40,164 nucleotides of DNA. Origin: Bacillota bacterium. GTDB taxonomy: Bacteria; Bacillota; Negativicutes; Sporomusales; CTSoil-080. The notes under the pieces were generated by a model that saw only the letters and a list, made by a program, of their open reading frames with translations, was not told the origin of the DNA and did no database searches. Both the position numbers and the translations under genes were made by a program. Shown in pieces: positions 18,532-26,502 of this stretch. The first letter of the stretch is position 1. Every line of letters begins with the position of its first letter. Location of the stretch: positions 1 through 40,164 of the forward strand of contig JAGGAC010000028.1 of assembly GCA_017889635.1 (NCBI GenBank), given 5' to 3'.

Positions 18532-18558
18532 AAAGGTATTTAATGTCAGGCAACGAAT
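18532..18558 (+). promoter_or_regulatory. Sigma-H-like promoter of spoVS
   Basis: AAAGGTATT (18532-18540) matches eight of nine of the sigma-H -35 consensus RNAGGAWWT; 11 bases later AACGAAT (18552-18558) matches RNNGAAT fully. In Bacillus subtilis spoVS is transcribed by sigma-H, which supports the call. Confidence 0.6.
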
Positions 18559-18597
18559 AAATAATAGCATAAGTTCTTGTAATGCTATTATTTATTC
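18555..18597 (+). other. 16-bp perfect inverted repeat at the spoVS transcript start
   Basis: GAATAAATAATAGCAT (18555-18570) and its exact reverse complement (18582-18597) flank an 11-base loop, directly before the spoVS ribosome binding site (GGGGAGGA, 18603-18610). The left arm starts within the -10 box, so it could be an operator or a hairpin at the 5' end of the mRNA. No T-run follows. Confidence 0.6.
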
Positions 18598-18618
18598 AAA
18601 TTAGGGGAGGAACAAAAA

Positions 18619-18879
18619 GTGGAAGTATTGAAAGTATCAGCAAAGTCTAATCCTAATTCAGTTGCCGGAGCATTAGCCGGGGTTCTAAGAGAACGCGGCG
18701 GTGCCGAAATGCAAGCTATTGGGGCTGGAGCCCTAAACCAAGCAGTGAAAGCAGTAGCTATTGCCAGAGGATTTGTTGCTCCTCACGGTGTTGATCTAAT
18801 CTGCATTCCTGCGTTTACTGATATTATGATTGATGGTGAGGAAAGAACTGCCATCAAGTTGATTGTTGAACCGCGATAA
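18619..18879 (+). CDS. spoVS: Stage V sporulation protein S
   Basis: SpoVS is a small Alba-fold-like protein needed for progress beyond early stages of spore coat and cortex formation in Bacillus. The 86-aa product is full length and highly typical: LKVSAKSNPNSVAGALAG at residues 4-21 and AIARGFVAPHGVDL in the middle. Start is GTG 18619, eight bases after GGGGAGGA. It is a single-gene unit between a sigma-H-like promoter and a strong terminator, so it is probably switched on at the onset of stationary phase. Confidence 0.97.
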   Translation: MEVLKVSAKSNPNSVAGALAGVLRERGGAEMQAIGAGALNQAVKAVAIARGFVAPHGVDLICIPAFTDIMIDGEERTAIKLIVEPR

Positions 18880-18890
18880 TGTTTTAACTT

Positions 18891-18918
18891 AAACCTGTTC
18901 TTTAGAACAGGTTTTTTT
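18891..18918 (+). terminator. Intrinsic terminator after spoVS
   Basis: Perfect 10-bp arms AAACCTGTTC (18891-18900) and GAACAGGTTT (18905-18914), loop TTTA, then more T residues. One of the strongest terminators in the window. Confidence 0.92.
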
Positions 18919-18977
18919 GTTGGCAATGGCTAATTAATCATATACTATAATATATTTCAAGACTAGAGGTGCCGAAC

Positions 18978-20480
18978 ATGCAAATAAAAGTTACAAACCA
19001 ATCTATATCAGAAATATTAGTAGACGCTTTGATTATTAGTGTATTTGAGGATGAAAGTGTTCTGACGGAAGAGAATAAGTCAATAGACATTGCAGTAGGC
19101 GGTCTAATTAGCGATCTGCTAGGACGTGACAAAGATGTTGGCAAGTTTTGTGCAGTCAATGTAATATATGCATCTATTGCCAACAGTGCGAAAAAGGTTT
19201 TCCTTCTCGGTATGGGTAAAAGATCGGAGTTGAATACTGATCGTTTGCGAAAAGTAGCGGGGACTGCCATACGGACAGCAGCGAGGCAGAAAGTAAAAAC
19301 AGTTGCGACTTTATTACTAATCGATGATTATCCGGGCATTGATTACTTGGCGGTAAGCCAGGCTTGGGCAGAAGGAGCTTTACTTGGAACTTATCGGTTC
19401 CAATATTATAAAAGTGCTAAACAGGATGAAGTAAACTTGGAAATGTTATATATTATTGAACCAGCAAATGAAAATCTGGCGGCCATAGAGTTTGGTGCCG
19501 CTGCTGGGAGAACAATCGCCGAAGCAGTAAATCTGGCTCGCGATCTTGTAAATCATCCTGCCAACTATCTGACACCTGTAAAAATGGCTTGGTATGCCAG
19601 TGAAATAGCCGAAAAGTATAATCTTGAGCTTAATGTTTTTGCGAAATATCAGATTGAAAATATGAAAATGGATGCTTTATTGGCGGTATCTAAAGGAAGC
19701 AATGAACCTCCAAGATTTATTGTGCTTCAGCATCATGGCTGCCCGGAAGATGAGCGATTATTTGCTTTTGTTGGTAAAGGAATTACCTTTGACAGCGGTG
19801 GTATATCACTAAAGCCAAGTGAAGGAATGCAGGAAATGAAAGATGATATGGCTGGCGCCGCTACAGTCTTAGCCGCTATTCAAGCTATTGCCGCTTTGGG
19901 ACTGCCGGTAAATATTATAGCTGTTATTCCTTGTACTGAAAATATGCCATCCGGTCACGCCTGTCGGCCGGGCGATGTTATTAATTCGCTGGCAGGAAAG
20001 ACTATTGAAGTCATTAGTACCGATGCTGAAGGTCGCCTAATCTTAGCGGATGCAATAGCCTATGCCAAGAATGCTGGTGCAACTCATATCGTTGATTTAG
20101 CGACATTAACTGGAGCCTGTGTAGTAGCCCTAGGTGACGTGACATCAGGAATTATGGGCAATGATAAAGAGTGGAAGCAACAGATTATTGCAGCAGCTGG
20201 AGAAGTTGGAGAAAAAGTGTGGGAATTACCTCTGTTTGAGGAATACAAGGAACAGTTAAAAAGTTCGATTGCTGATTTGAAAAATTCTGGCGGTCGAAAA
20301 GCTGGAGCCATAACCGCAGGGTTATTTCTCGCCGAGTTTGCCGGTGATACGCCGTGGGTCCATGTCGATATTGCGGGTACTGTATCTAGTGATAAGGATA
20401 GTGGCTATAATGTTAAAGGTGCTACCGGCGTTGGTGTAAGAACGTTGATTCAGTTGGCAAAAAAAATGGTGCGTGTATGA
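18978..20480 (+). CDS. pepA: Leucyl aminopeptidase (M17)
   Basis: A cytosolic two-metal aminopeptidase that removes N-terminal residues from peptides. The 500-aa protein has the variable N-terminal domain (about 1-170) and the catalytic M17 domain, with the metal and catalytic blocks VGKGITFDSGG (K267, D272) and STDAEGRL (347-354, the usual NTDAEGRL with Asn changed to Ser). Start is ATG 18978 with AGAGGTG just before; GTG 18969 is too close to that site. A weak TTGGCA (18920) and TATACT (18941) may be its promoter. The PHP gene overlaps its stop by four bases. Confidence 0.95.
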   Translation: MQIKVTNQSISEILVDALIISVFEDESVLTEENKSIDIAVGGLISDLLGRDKDVGKFCAVNVIYASIANSAKKVFLLGMGKRSELNTDRLRKVAGTAIRTAARQKVKTVATLLLIDDYPGIDYLAVSQAWAEGALLGTYRFQYYKSAKQDEVNLEMLYIIEPANENLAAIEFGAAAGRTIAEAVNLARDLVNHPANYLTPVKMAWYASEIAEKYNLELNVFAKYQIENMKMDALLAVSKGSNEPPRFIVLQHHGCPEDERLFAFVGKGITFDSGGISLKPSEGMQEMKDDMAGAATVLAAIQAIAALGLPVNIIAVIPCTENMPSGHACRPGDVINSLAGKTIEVISTDAEGRLILADAIAYAKNAGATHIVDLATLTGACVVALGDVTSGIMGNDKEWKQQIIAAAGEVGEKVWELPLFEEYKEQLKSSIADLKNSGGRKAGAITAGLFLAEFAGDTPWVHVDIAGTVSSDKDSGYNVKGATGVGVRTLIQLAKKMVRV

Positions 20481-21301
20481 AAGCTGATCTTCATATCCAT
20501 ACCAACTGTTCAGACGGAGTATTTTCTCCTGAAGAAATTGTATTAAAAGCAAAAACTGCGGGCCTTAAAATTATTGCTATAACTGATCATGATACAGTTG
20601 ATGGGCTTTTAAAGCTTTCTGGGAAAATGCAACTAGGCGAAGAAATCGAAGTAATTCCTGGTATCGAGTTTTCCACCGACCTGCCGGCAAACGAGGTACA
20701 TATTCTTGGATATTATATTGATATCTTGCATCCGGAACTAAATCATCAGTTACGGTTTATTGCTCAGGACAGAGAAAAACGGGTTCAAAAAATGGTAGCC
20801 AAACTATGTGAATTGGGTTATCAGATTAAATATGAGCGAGTGTTAAAGCTTGCGCAGAATGCAACGTCAGTTGGCCGTCCTCATGTAGCTGCAGCACTAA
20901 TTGAGGCGGGGTATTTTTTCAGTATGGCAGACGTTTTTAATACTCTCCTGGGAAAGAATATGCCTGCTTATGTGCCGCATTATAAAATGACTCCAGCGGA
21001 AACAATAAGTCTGATTACCAGCGCCGGGGGGATCCCGGTGCTGGCTCATCCAGGTCTTATTGGCGACGATGATATTGTTTTAAATATTTTAAAACTCGGA
21101 ATTCAAGGCATTGAAGTATATCATCCTAGTCATGACCAAGTAAAAGTGGATCAGTATTTGAAGCTTGTTCAGCAAAATAAGCTTATAGCTACCGGCGGCT
21201 CTGATTTTCATGGTTTTCCTGGTCGTATTCCTGAATGTTTGGGTGAATTTTACGTTCCTGAGAAACTTGCTCAACAATTAAAAAAGTCAATTAAGGTATA
21301 A
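20477..21301 (+). CDS. PHP-domain phosphoesterase
   Basis: A metal-dependent phosphoesterase of the PHP family, related to the E. coli YciV group (3',5'-nucleoside bisphosphate phosphatase, also described as RNase AM). The 274-aa protein shows the metal ligands of motif 1 (H6 and H8 in ADLHIHTN, D13), motif 2 (ITDHD, 35-39), the conserved LAHPG block at about 191-195 and the late GGSDFHG motif near 236-242. Start ATG 20477 overlaps the pepA stop in ATGA, so the two are translationally coupled. The substrate is inferred only from family resemblance. Confidence 0.88.
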   Translation: MKADLHIHTNCSDGVFSPEEIVLKAKTAGLKIIAITDHDTVDGLLKLSGKMQLGEEIEVIPGIEFSTDLPANEVHILGYYIDILHPELNHQLRFIAQDREKRVQKMVAKLCELGYQIKYERVLKLAQNATSVGRPHVAAALIEAGYFFSMADVFNTLLGKNMPAYVPHYKMTPAETISLITSAGGIPVLAHPGLIGDDDIVLNILKLGIQGIEVYHPSHDQVKVDQYLKLVQQNKLIATGGSDFHGFPGRIPECLGEFYVPEKLAQQLKKSIKV

Positions 21302-21358
21302 ATGAGGGACTTAAGGAATATAGTGTTTTATAATAAACACGCAGGGGGTCAACATTTG

Positions 21359-21652
21359 ATGGGTGATGACACCAAGCTAATTGAAGAATTGCGTTTGCGT
21401 GTACGTGAACTAGAGAATAAGGTAGATGCTTTACGCGTTGGCAGGCGCGTACTAATGAATCTTATTGAAGGGCTGGAAGCGGAAAAGCGTGAACAGCTAG
21501 CAAATTTGACAACCCAGAATGAAAGGCTACAGAAAAATAACTTTCGGTATGCAAGAGCGATTATGTCCAGAGATGTACGAATTAATCAGCTTGAGGCACA
21601 ACTTGCTAAAATAGCAACCGGCAAAAAGATGCTTGGTAACACTTTTACTTGA
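21359..21652 (+). CDS. Small coiled-coil protein of unknown function
   Basis: A 97-aa protein that is almost entirely heptad-like: long runs of Leu, Glu, Lys and Arg from residue 6 to 88 predict a continuous coiled coil. It has no membrane segment or catalytic motif. The product resembles generic DUF-type coiled coils such as ZapA-like or DUF3450-like proteins, but no family is claimed. Start ATG 21359 is favoured by AGGGGGT (21343-21349); an in-frame ATG at 21302 directly after the PHP gene lacks such a site, and TTG 21356 is also possible. It is the last gene of the pepA operon. Confidence 0.6.
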   Translation: MGDDTKLIEELRLRVRELENKVDALRVGRRVLMNLIEGLEAEKREQLANLTTQNERLQKNNFRYARAIMSRDVRINQLEAQLAKIATGKKMLGNTFT

Positions 21653-21653
21653 C

Positions 21654-21680
21654 AACACCTGTAAAGGTGTTTATTTTTAT
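21654..21680 (+). terminator. Intrinsic terminator of the pepA operon
   Basis: AACACCT (21654-21660) pairs with AGGTGTT (21665-21671), loop GTAA, followed by TATTTTTAT. A TTGACA at 21649-21654 with TATTTT at 21672-21677 overlaps it and might be a promoter for the next gene; this is weak. Confidence 0.75.
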
Positions 21681-21729
21681 GTATAGCTACTATTCTTAGT
21701 TTTGTTTTAATTGTTAGGGAGGTTGCAAA

Positions 21730-22554
21730 ATGGATGTCATCGCTTTGGTCGGATCAAGTGGAACCGGGAAAAGCCACCGTGCTTTGATTGTTGCTCATGA
21801 GAATAACGTCGATGGCATCATTGATGACGGGTTGCTAATCAAAAATAGTAAAATTATTGCCGGATATTCGGCGAAAAAGGAGCCCAGTAAAATTCGTGCT
21901 GTTAAACGGGCGATATTTATGGACCAGGATCATGCGTCAGAAGTGCGGGAGGCAATAACCGCAATTAAGCCTAATCGGCTGTTAATACTGGGGACGTCTG
22001 TCAATATGGTAGAGAAAATAATTGAAGCACTTAATTTGCCGCCGCTGGGTAAAGTGATAAAAATCGAGGACATAGCCACCAAGGCGGAAATCGCTAAAGC
22101 GCGTGAAAGCAGGTTAAAAGAAGGTAAGCATATTATTCCTGTGCCTACAATTGAGTTAAAACCTCATTTTTCAGGTTATCTCATTGACCCTTTGGAAATA
22201 TTTTTTAGAAAACCACAGACTAAACGCCGGAAATTAGGTGAAAAGTCTATTGTTCGGCCAACATTTAGTTATTACGGTAAACTTCTGATTTCTGATGCCG
22301 CAATTGCCGCAATTGTTGACTATGTGGCAACCAGTGACCTTGCTATTCCGCGGACAGGCCCTATAAATATTAAATACTCCCGTGACAGGGAAAAAGGAAT
22401 TTCTATTTCCATGGATGTAACTATTAAGTACGGTCAACCGCTTAGAGAAATACTCTATAACGCCCAACTGAGGGTAAAAAATATGGTCGAATACATGACT
22501 GGGATGACTGTAAAAGAAGTAAACATCGAAGTTAAGCGCCTAAGCATTAATTAA
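21730..22554 (+). CDS. P-loop / Asp23 fusion protein
   Basis: A 274-aa protein joining two unrelated domains. Residues 1-160 form a P-loop NTPase-like domain with Walker A GSSGTGKS at 8-15 and a Rossmann-like continuation (NRLLILGTSVNM, about 82-93). Residues about 185-270 resemble the Asp23/Gls24 (YloU) alkaline-shock family, with the typical YGQPLREILYNAQ and YMTGMTVKEVNIEVK blocks. Such fusions are known in Clostridia and Negativicutes but have no assigned function; a role in envelope stress sensed through nucleotide binding is only a guess. Start is ATG 21730 after GGGAGGT. It appears to be a single-gene unit. Confidence 0.75.
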   Translation: MDVIALVGSSGTGKSHRALIVAHENNVDGIIDDGLLIKNSKIIAGYSAKKEPSKIRAVKRAIFMDQDHASEVREAITAIKPNRLLILGTSVNMVEKIIEALNLPPLGKVIKIEDIATKAEIAKARESRLKEGKHIIPVPTIELKPHFSGYLIDPLEIFFRKPQTKRRKLGEKSIVRPTFSYYGKLLISDAAIAAIVDYVATSDLAIPRTGPINIKYSRDREKGISISMDVTIKYGQPLREILYNAQLRVKNMVEYMTGMTVKEVNIEVKRLSIN

Positions 22555-22567
22555 TGTTTAGGCGCTT
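22534..22567. terminator. Long palindrome across the stop of the P-loop/Asp23 gene
   Basis: AAGCGCCTAA (22534-22543) and TTAGGCGCTT (22558-22567) are perfect arms, and the 14 bases between are themselves nearly palindromic, giving close to 17 bp of pairing. The stop codon TAA (22552-22554) is inside. There is no T-run, so it may act as a 3' stabiliser rather than a true terminator. Confidence 0.45.
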
Positions 22568-22717
22568 ATGCTGAAGGTGGTACTAGAAAAGAAGTGCCTG
22601 TTACGCTGTGAGTTGCGTTAGAAGACCTTACTTCAGCAAAAACAGTTTGGACAGAAAAAAGGAGTTTATTTCCAGTAAATCGAAAAAGGCAATAGAATCA
22701 TTTTGTGGAGGTAAATC

Positions 22718-23971
22718 ATGGATAGAGTACAGCTTGTTAGTGAGACCCTTGACAAATATGAAAAATACGTTAATCCATCCTTGGCTCGCTTGTTCCGGTT
22801 TATGGGGCTGGCAACAGTAGAATGGCAGGCTGATGGAAGTATTATTCGGGACATTGATGGCAAAGAGTATATTGATTGCTTGGGCGGATATGGCGTATTC
22901 AGTTTGGGGCATAGGCATCCTAAGGTTGTAGAGGCTGTTAAGAGGCAACTTGAGCTGATGCCGCTGTCAAGTAAAGTGCTGCTGGACAAACCAATGGCTG
23001 ATCTTGCTGAACTTTTGGCCGAAATTACGCCTGGGGACCTTACATATAGTTTTATTGTCAACAGTGGAGCTGAAGCTGTTGAAGGAGCATTGAAATTGGC
23101 TCGCGTCCACACTGGTCGGGCAAAGGTAGTTTCTGCAATCAATTCTTTTCATGGAAAAACGTTCGGGGCGCTCAGCGCTACAGGGAGAGATCTGTTTCGC
23201 GAACCCTTTCAACCACTGTTAAGTGGCTTTACCCATATACCTTATGGAAATGTCGAAGCACTGGAAATGGCTGTGGACGCTGATACTGCCGCCATTATTC
23301 TTGAACCGATTCAAGGTGAAGGAGGCATTATTGTGCCGCCTGATGAGTATCTACCAGCAGCTAGAGCAATTGCCAGCCATTATGGGGCGATGCTAATTTG
23401 CGATGAGGTGCAGACTGGTCTTGGCCGTACAGGGAAGATGTTTGCTGTTGACTATTCAGCGGTGGTGCCGGATATTATTACTACAGCTAAAGCTCTTGGC
23501 GGCGGTGTTATGCCGGTAGGTGCTTTTACTGCCAGACCTGAGGTGTGGCAGAAGTACATTGATGCACCGTTTTTGCATACATCTACTTTTGGTGGTAATC
23601 CGCTAGCCTGTGCTGCTGCTATCGCTGCTATACAAGTTGTGAGAGATGAAGAATTGGCAGAACGTGCTGCTGAAAGTGGAGCATATCTTATTGGCGCATT
23701 AAAGCAATTGGCCAAGGCTTATCCAGAGGTTATCAGCGAAGTACGTGGTCGGGGGCTGATGATTGGGATGGATCTGACCAAAGAGGGAACTGGTGGATTT
23801 TTAATGGCTGAATTGATTAATCATGGAATTCTTGTGGCTTATACGTTGAATAATCCCAAGGTTATCAGAATAGAACCACCGCTGGCAATTGAACAGGAGT
23901 TAGTAGACAAAGTTATCGCGGCCTTTACTGATGCAATTAAGTTGGCAGCTGACATGATTGAAGATTTATAG
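22718..23971 (+). CDS. patA: Class III aminotransferase, putrescine aminotransferase-like
   Basis: A PLP-dependent class III aminotransferase, 417 aa. Long blocks resemble E. coli PatA (YgjG), which moves the amino group of putrescine to 2-oxoglutarate: YIDCLGGYGVFSLGHRHP (51-68), NSGAEAVEGALKLA (115-128), and the PLP lysine K258 in TTAKALGGGVMP. The ornithine aminotransferase family is the nearest alternative, so substrate specificity is inferred. Start is ATG 22718 with GGAGGT at 22706-22711. A SRPBCC gene follows after 35 bases. No polyamine transporter is adjacent, but the solute-binding protein at 8984 belongs to a related class of importers. Confidence 0.82.
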   Translation: MDRVQLVSETLDKYEKYVNPSLARLFRFMGLATVEWQADGSIIRDIDGKEYIDCLGGYGVFSLGHRHPKVVEAVKRQLELMPLSSKVLLDKPMADLAELLAEITPGDLTYSFIVNSGAEAVEGALKLARVHTGRAKVVSAINSFHGKTFGALSATGRDLFREPFQPLLSGFTHIPYGNVEALEMAVDADTAAIILEPIQGEGGIIVPPDEYLPAARAIASHYGAMLICDEVQTGLGRTGKMFAVDYSAVVPDIITTAKALGGGVMPVGAFTARPEVWQKYIDAPFLHTSTFGGNPLACAAAIAAIQVVRDEELAERAAESGAYLIGALKQLAKAYPEVISEVRGRGLMIGMDLTKEGTGGFLMAELINHGILVAYTLNNPKVIRIEPPLAIEQELVDKVIAAFTDAIKLAADMIEDL

Positions 23972-24006
23972 GGTTTAAAAATCTTATACTAAAGGAGTGT
24001 TATGAT

Positions 24007-24441
24007 ATGCCTTATGTTGAAGCTGTTATGCCGGTTAAAGCCCAGCCTAAAGATATTTATATCATTCTTAAAGAAATGGAAAAATATCCTGATTTTATGC
24101 CTGACCTGATTAGCGTTGAAGTAATTGAGCGTAAGGATAATACGACTAAAACTAAGTGGGTATCAAATGTTGGCGGTAGGATTATTAAATGGACAGAACA
24201 AGATGTTTTTGATGATAAAAATATGCATATTTCTTATCGCCAGACTGACGGCGACCTGAAAAAGTTTGAAGGGGAATGGGTACTTACTCCGGTAGGAGAT
24301 GGGACGGAGATAAAACTTACTGTTGACTTCGAATTTGGCATCCCGATGATTTCTGGGCTATTAAATCCGATTGCGAAAAAGATGGTTAAAGCGAATAGTG
24401 AAAGTATGCTTAAGGGAATTAGAGATCGTTTAGAAGGCTGA
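24007..24441 (+). CDS. SRPBCC (RatA/COQ10-like) family protein
   Basis: A 144-aa single-domain protein of the START/SRPBCC hydrophobic-pocket superfamily, closest in pattern to the COQ10, RatA and aromatase/cyclase groups. The N-terminal VEAVMPVKAQPKDIY, the helix EKYPDFMPD and the C-terminal long helix IAKKMVKANSESMLKGIRDR fit that fold. These proteins bind hydrophobic ligands or ribosomes; which applies here is unknown. Start is ATG 24007 after AAGGAG (23992-23997); an ATG at 24002 is out of frame. It is probably co-transcribed with the aminotransferase gene. Confidence 0.8.
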   Translation: MPYVEAVMPVKAQPKDIYIILKEMEKYPDFMPDLISVEVIERKDNTTKTKWVSNVGGRIIKWTEQDVFDDKNMHISYRQTDGDLKKFEGEWVLTPVGDGTEIKLTVDFEFGIPMISGLLNPIAKKMVKANSESMLKGIRDRLEG

Positions 24442-24553
24442 ACCTGAAGGGCTGGTCTATTCAGCACTTACTAGTCAAATGTGGACAGAATTGTGCTATT
24501 TAAAGAAGTGGTTTAAACGCATCAGGAAGGTGTTAGAAAAGCATTAAGTTAAG

Positions 24554-24599
24554 AAACAGCTAAAATCCTTGAAAACTCAAGGGCTTTGGCTGTTTTACA
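24554..24599 (+). terminator. Terminator of the patA-SRPBCC unit
   Basis: AAACAGCTAAA (24554-24564) pairs with TTTGGCTGTTT (24585-24595) through one G-T pair, and CCTTGA/TCAAGG (24567-24582) closes the tip. A short T-run follows. It lies about 110 bases after the SRPBCC stop. Confidence 0.7.
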
Positions 24600-24628
24600 T
24601 TGAGATACTTATAGCATAGTAATCTATT
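24600..24628 (+). promoter_or_regulatory. Weak promoter in the 24442-24903 gap
   Basis: TTGAGA (24600-24605), 17 bases and TCTATT (24623-24628): nine of twelve matches. It is the only candidate found for transcription of the stretch up to the terminator at 24729. Confidence 0.3.
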
Positions 24629-24634
24629 CAGGGG

Positions 24635-24755
24635 GCGATAATAGACGGGAACTTTTTGGAACTGTGGTTTTAGTTTTGAAGGAGTATTAACCGGGCCGAG
24701 GGAATAATATACTTAGCTGGGATAGTATACCAGGGTTTCTGGTCCTTATTTTTTT
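24635..24755 (+). ncRNA. Candidate small RNA, about 120 bases
   Basis: Between a weak promoter (24600-24628) and a terminator-like hairpin with TTATTTTTTT (24729-24755) there is no ORF with a ribosome binding site. TATACT/AGTATA (24708-24729) and ACCAG/CTGGT (24729-24743) form two stems near the end. It could be a free small RNA or a leader with an attenuator for the M42 operon. It matches no riboswitch or RNA family that I recognise. The rest of the 460-base gap shows only the terminator at 24554 and the palindrome at 24851. Confidence 0.25.
24729..24755 (+). terminator. Terminator-like hairpin before the M42 operon
   Basis: ACCAG (24729-24733), loop GGTTT, CTGGT (24739-24743), then CC and TTATTTTTTT. 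The stem is short (5 bp) but the T-run is good. Confidence 0.5.
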
Positions 24756-24850
24756 ATGATAAAAACGAAAGTATTTGAGGCTTACGTGAGAGATGCAAGA
24801 GCTATTAAAGGGATGATGCTGCTAATAAGAAAAGAGTGATTTTAGTACTA

Positions 24851-24870
24851 TGTGTGATTACAATTACACA
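24851..24870. promoter_or_regulatory. Palindrome resembling a Crp/Fnr-type operator
   Basis: A 20-base palindrome with one mismatched pair. Its core is TGTGA-N6-TTACA, nine of ten matches to the CRP-type TGTGA-N6-TCACA. It lies 34 bases before the M42 peptidase start and could be an operator for the five-gene unit that follows. Confidence 0.35.
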
Positions 24871-24903
24871 AACTAGAACGATGAATATACAGGAGGTTAC
24901 TAA

Positions 24904-25974
24904 ATGGATAAGACGTTACAATGGCTGAAAGAAATAAGCGAAGTAGCAGGGGTATCTGGGTATGAAGAGCGTGTAAAGAAAATTCTTAAAGAGCGGCTAG
25001 GCGGCTTAACAGAAGTATCTGGTGACAAACTTGGCAGCGTTATTTTTAAAAAGCAGGGCACTGATTCTGAACTCAGGATTATGTTGGCTAGCCATATGGA
25101 CGAAATTGGGTTTATGGTTAAACATATAACTAAAGATGGATTTCTTAAGTTTACAACTTTGGGCGGCTGGTGGGAACAGGTCATGCTTGGTCAGAGGGTT
25201 ACTGTCATGACGCGTAAAGGGGATATTCCAGGCGTAATTGGCAGCAAACCACCACATATTCTAACTCCGGAAGACCGCAAGCGAGTCGTGCAGAAACGGG
25301 AGATGTACATTGACATTAGTGCGGCTGACGAAGCTGAGGCCAAGGACAAGTTTGGTGTGCGGCCGGGTGATCCGGTGGTTCCGTTCAGCGAATTTACCGT
25401 GATGGCCAACGATAAATTTTTGATGGCCAAGGCATGGGATAATCGTATTGGGTGCGCTATTATGACTGAGGTTATTGAACAATTGGGTGATTCACATCCT
25501 AACACTGTTTATGGTGTCGGCAGTGTGCAGGAAGAAGTTGGATTGCGTGGAGCTAAGACAAGTGCAGGCGTTATTGATCCACACTTGGCCTTTGCTATAG
25601 ATACCTGTGTGGCTGGGGATACTCCCGGTGTGTCAGATGATCAGGCCGCAAGCAAACTAGGAAAAGGTGTTGCAATATCAATCTTTGACTCTAGCCTGAT
25701 ACCATATCCGAAATTGCGCGACTTTGTTATTGATACAGCTGAAGAGGGTAAAATTCCTTACCAACTTGAGTTTACTGAAGGCGGTGGGACTGACGCTGGA
25801 CGTATCCATATGCATGGCGAAGGCGTACCGAGTTTGGTGATTAGTATTCCGACTAGATACATTCATAGTCACAACAGTATTATTCACCGTGATGACTATG
25901 ATGCGGCTGTGCAGCTTATGGTAGCAGTGCTGAAGAAACTTGATCAGACAAAATATATGGAATTAATGCGATGA
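24904..25974 (+). CDS. M42 family metallopeptidase
   Basis: A cytosolic two-metal aminopeptidase of family M42 (glutamyl aminopeptidase/endoglucanase M/FrvX type), forming large tetrahedral particles that degrade peptides. The 356-aa protein has the metal and catalytic blocks ASHMDEIG (H64, D66), WDNRIG (near 179-184) and EEVGLRGA (near 212-219), and the late IPTRYIHSHNS stretch. Start is ATG 24904 with a strong CAGGAGGT at 24890-24897. It leads an operon with gamma-carbonic-anhydrase-like, ndk, fmdB-like and a small ORF; the next gene overlaps its stop by four bases. Exact specificity is not predictable. Confidence 0.93.
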   Translation: MDKTLQWLKEISEVAGVSGYEERVKKILKERLGGLTEVSGDKLGSVIFKKQGTDSELRIMLASHMDEIGFMVKHITKDGFLKFTTLGGWWEQVMLGQRVTVMTRKGDIPGVIGSKPPHILTPEDRKRVVQKREMYIDISAADEAEAKDKFGVRPGDPVVPFSEFTVMANDKFLMAKAWDNRIGCAIMTEVIEQLGDSHPNTVYGVGSVQEEVGLRGAKTSAGVIDPHLAFAIDTCVAGDTPGVSDDQAASKLGKGVAISIFDSSLIPYPKLRDFVIDTAEEGKIPYQLEFTEGGGTDAGRIHMHGEGVPSLVISIPTRYIHSHNSIIHRDDYDAAVQLMVAVLKKLDQTKYMELMR

Positions 25975-26489
25975 ATAGTGCTCTCGTTGTGTATAAAAAT
26001 GTCCGCCCGACAATTGCAGCAGATGTTTTCATTGCAGATGGAAGTAAAGTTATTGGTGACGTTTCAATTGGACAGCAAAGCAGCATCTGGTATAATTCAG
26101 TGTTGCGCGGTGATGTAAACTATATTCGTATTGGCCGGCTTACTAATATTCAGGACGGATCGGTTATTCATGTGGATAATATTAATCCGGCTGTAATTGG
26201 TGACAATGTAACTGTTGGTCATAATGTGATATTGCATGGCTGTGAAGTTGCGGATAATTGCCTTATCGGAATGGGGGCGATACTATTAAGCGGGTCGCGT
26301 ATTGGTGAGAATTGCATAATTGGTGCTGGCGCGATCGTTACCCAGGGAAAAGTAATACCACCAAATTCATTGGTACTTGGAGCTCCAGGAAAGGTTATTC
26401 GTCCGATTAGTGCTGATGAAATCGAGTCAACACTATATTCGGCTAAATTCTATTATGAACTGGCTGGCCAATATTCTTCTGTGGAATAG
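25971..26489 (+). CDS. Gamma carbonic anhydrase-like protein
   Basis: A trimeric left-handed beta-helix protein of the YrdA/PaaY/CaiE group. The 172-aa protein consists of hexapeptide repeats (I-G-x-x-x-x pattern) over residues 22-140 and a C-terminal helix. Three zinc histidines are in place: H67 (SVIHVD), H84 and H89 (VGHNVILHG). Members of this group are metal-binding, but carbonic anhydrase activity is often weak or untested. Start ATG 25971 overlaps the M42 stop in ATGA. The ndk start follows after 13 bases. Confidence 0.9.
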   Translation: MNSALVVYKNVRPTIAADVFIADGSKVIGDVSIGQQSSIWYNSVLRGDVNYIRIGRLTNIQDGSVIHVDNINPAVIGDNVTVGHNVILHGCEVADNCLIGMGAILLSGSRIGENCIIGAGAIVTQGKVIPPNSLVLGAPGKVIRPISADEIESTLYSAKFYYELAGQYSSVE

Positions 26490-26502
26490 GGGGCGGTGGA
26501 CA

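Noticed and set aside
22608-22820. A 70-codon frame before and inside the aminotransferase gene
   Set aside because: It overlaps the start of a well-supported gene in another frame and has no ribosome binding site.
24756-24839. A 27-codon frame in the gap before the M42 operon
   Set aside because: It begins straight after a T-run with no ribosome binding site and shows no recognisable pattern.
26377-26502. Upstream extension of ndk
   Set aside because: It lies inside the carbonic-anhydrase-like gene in another frame and is not similar to NDK; the true start is TTG 26503.
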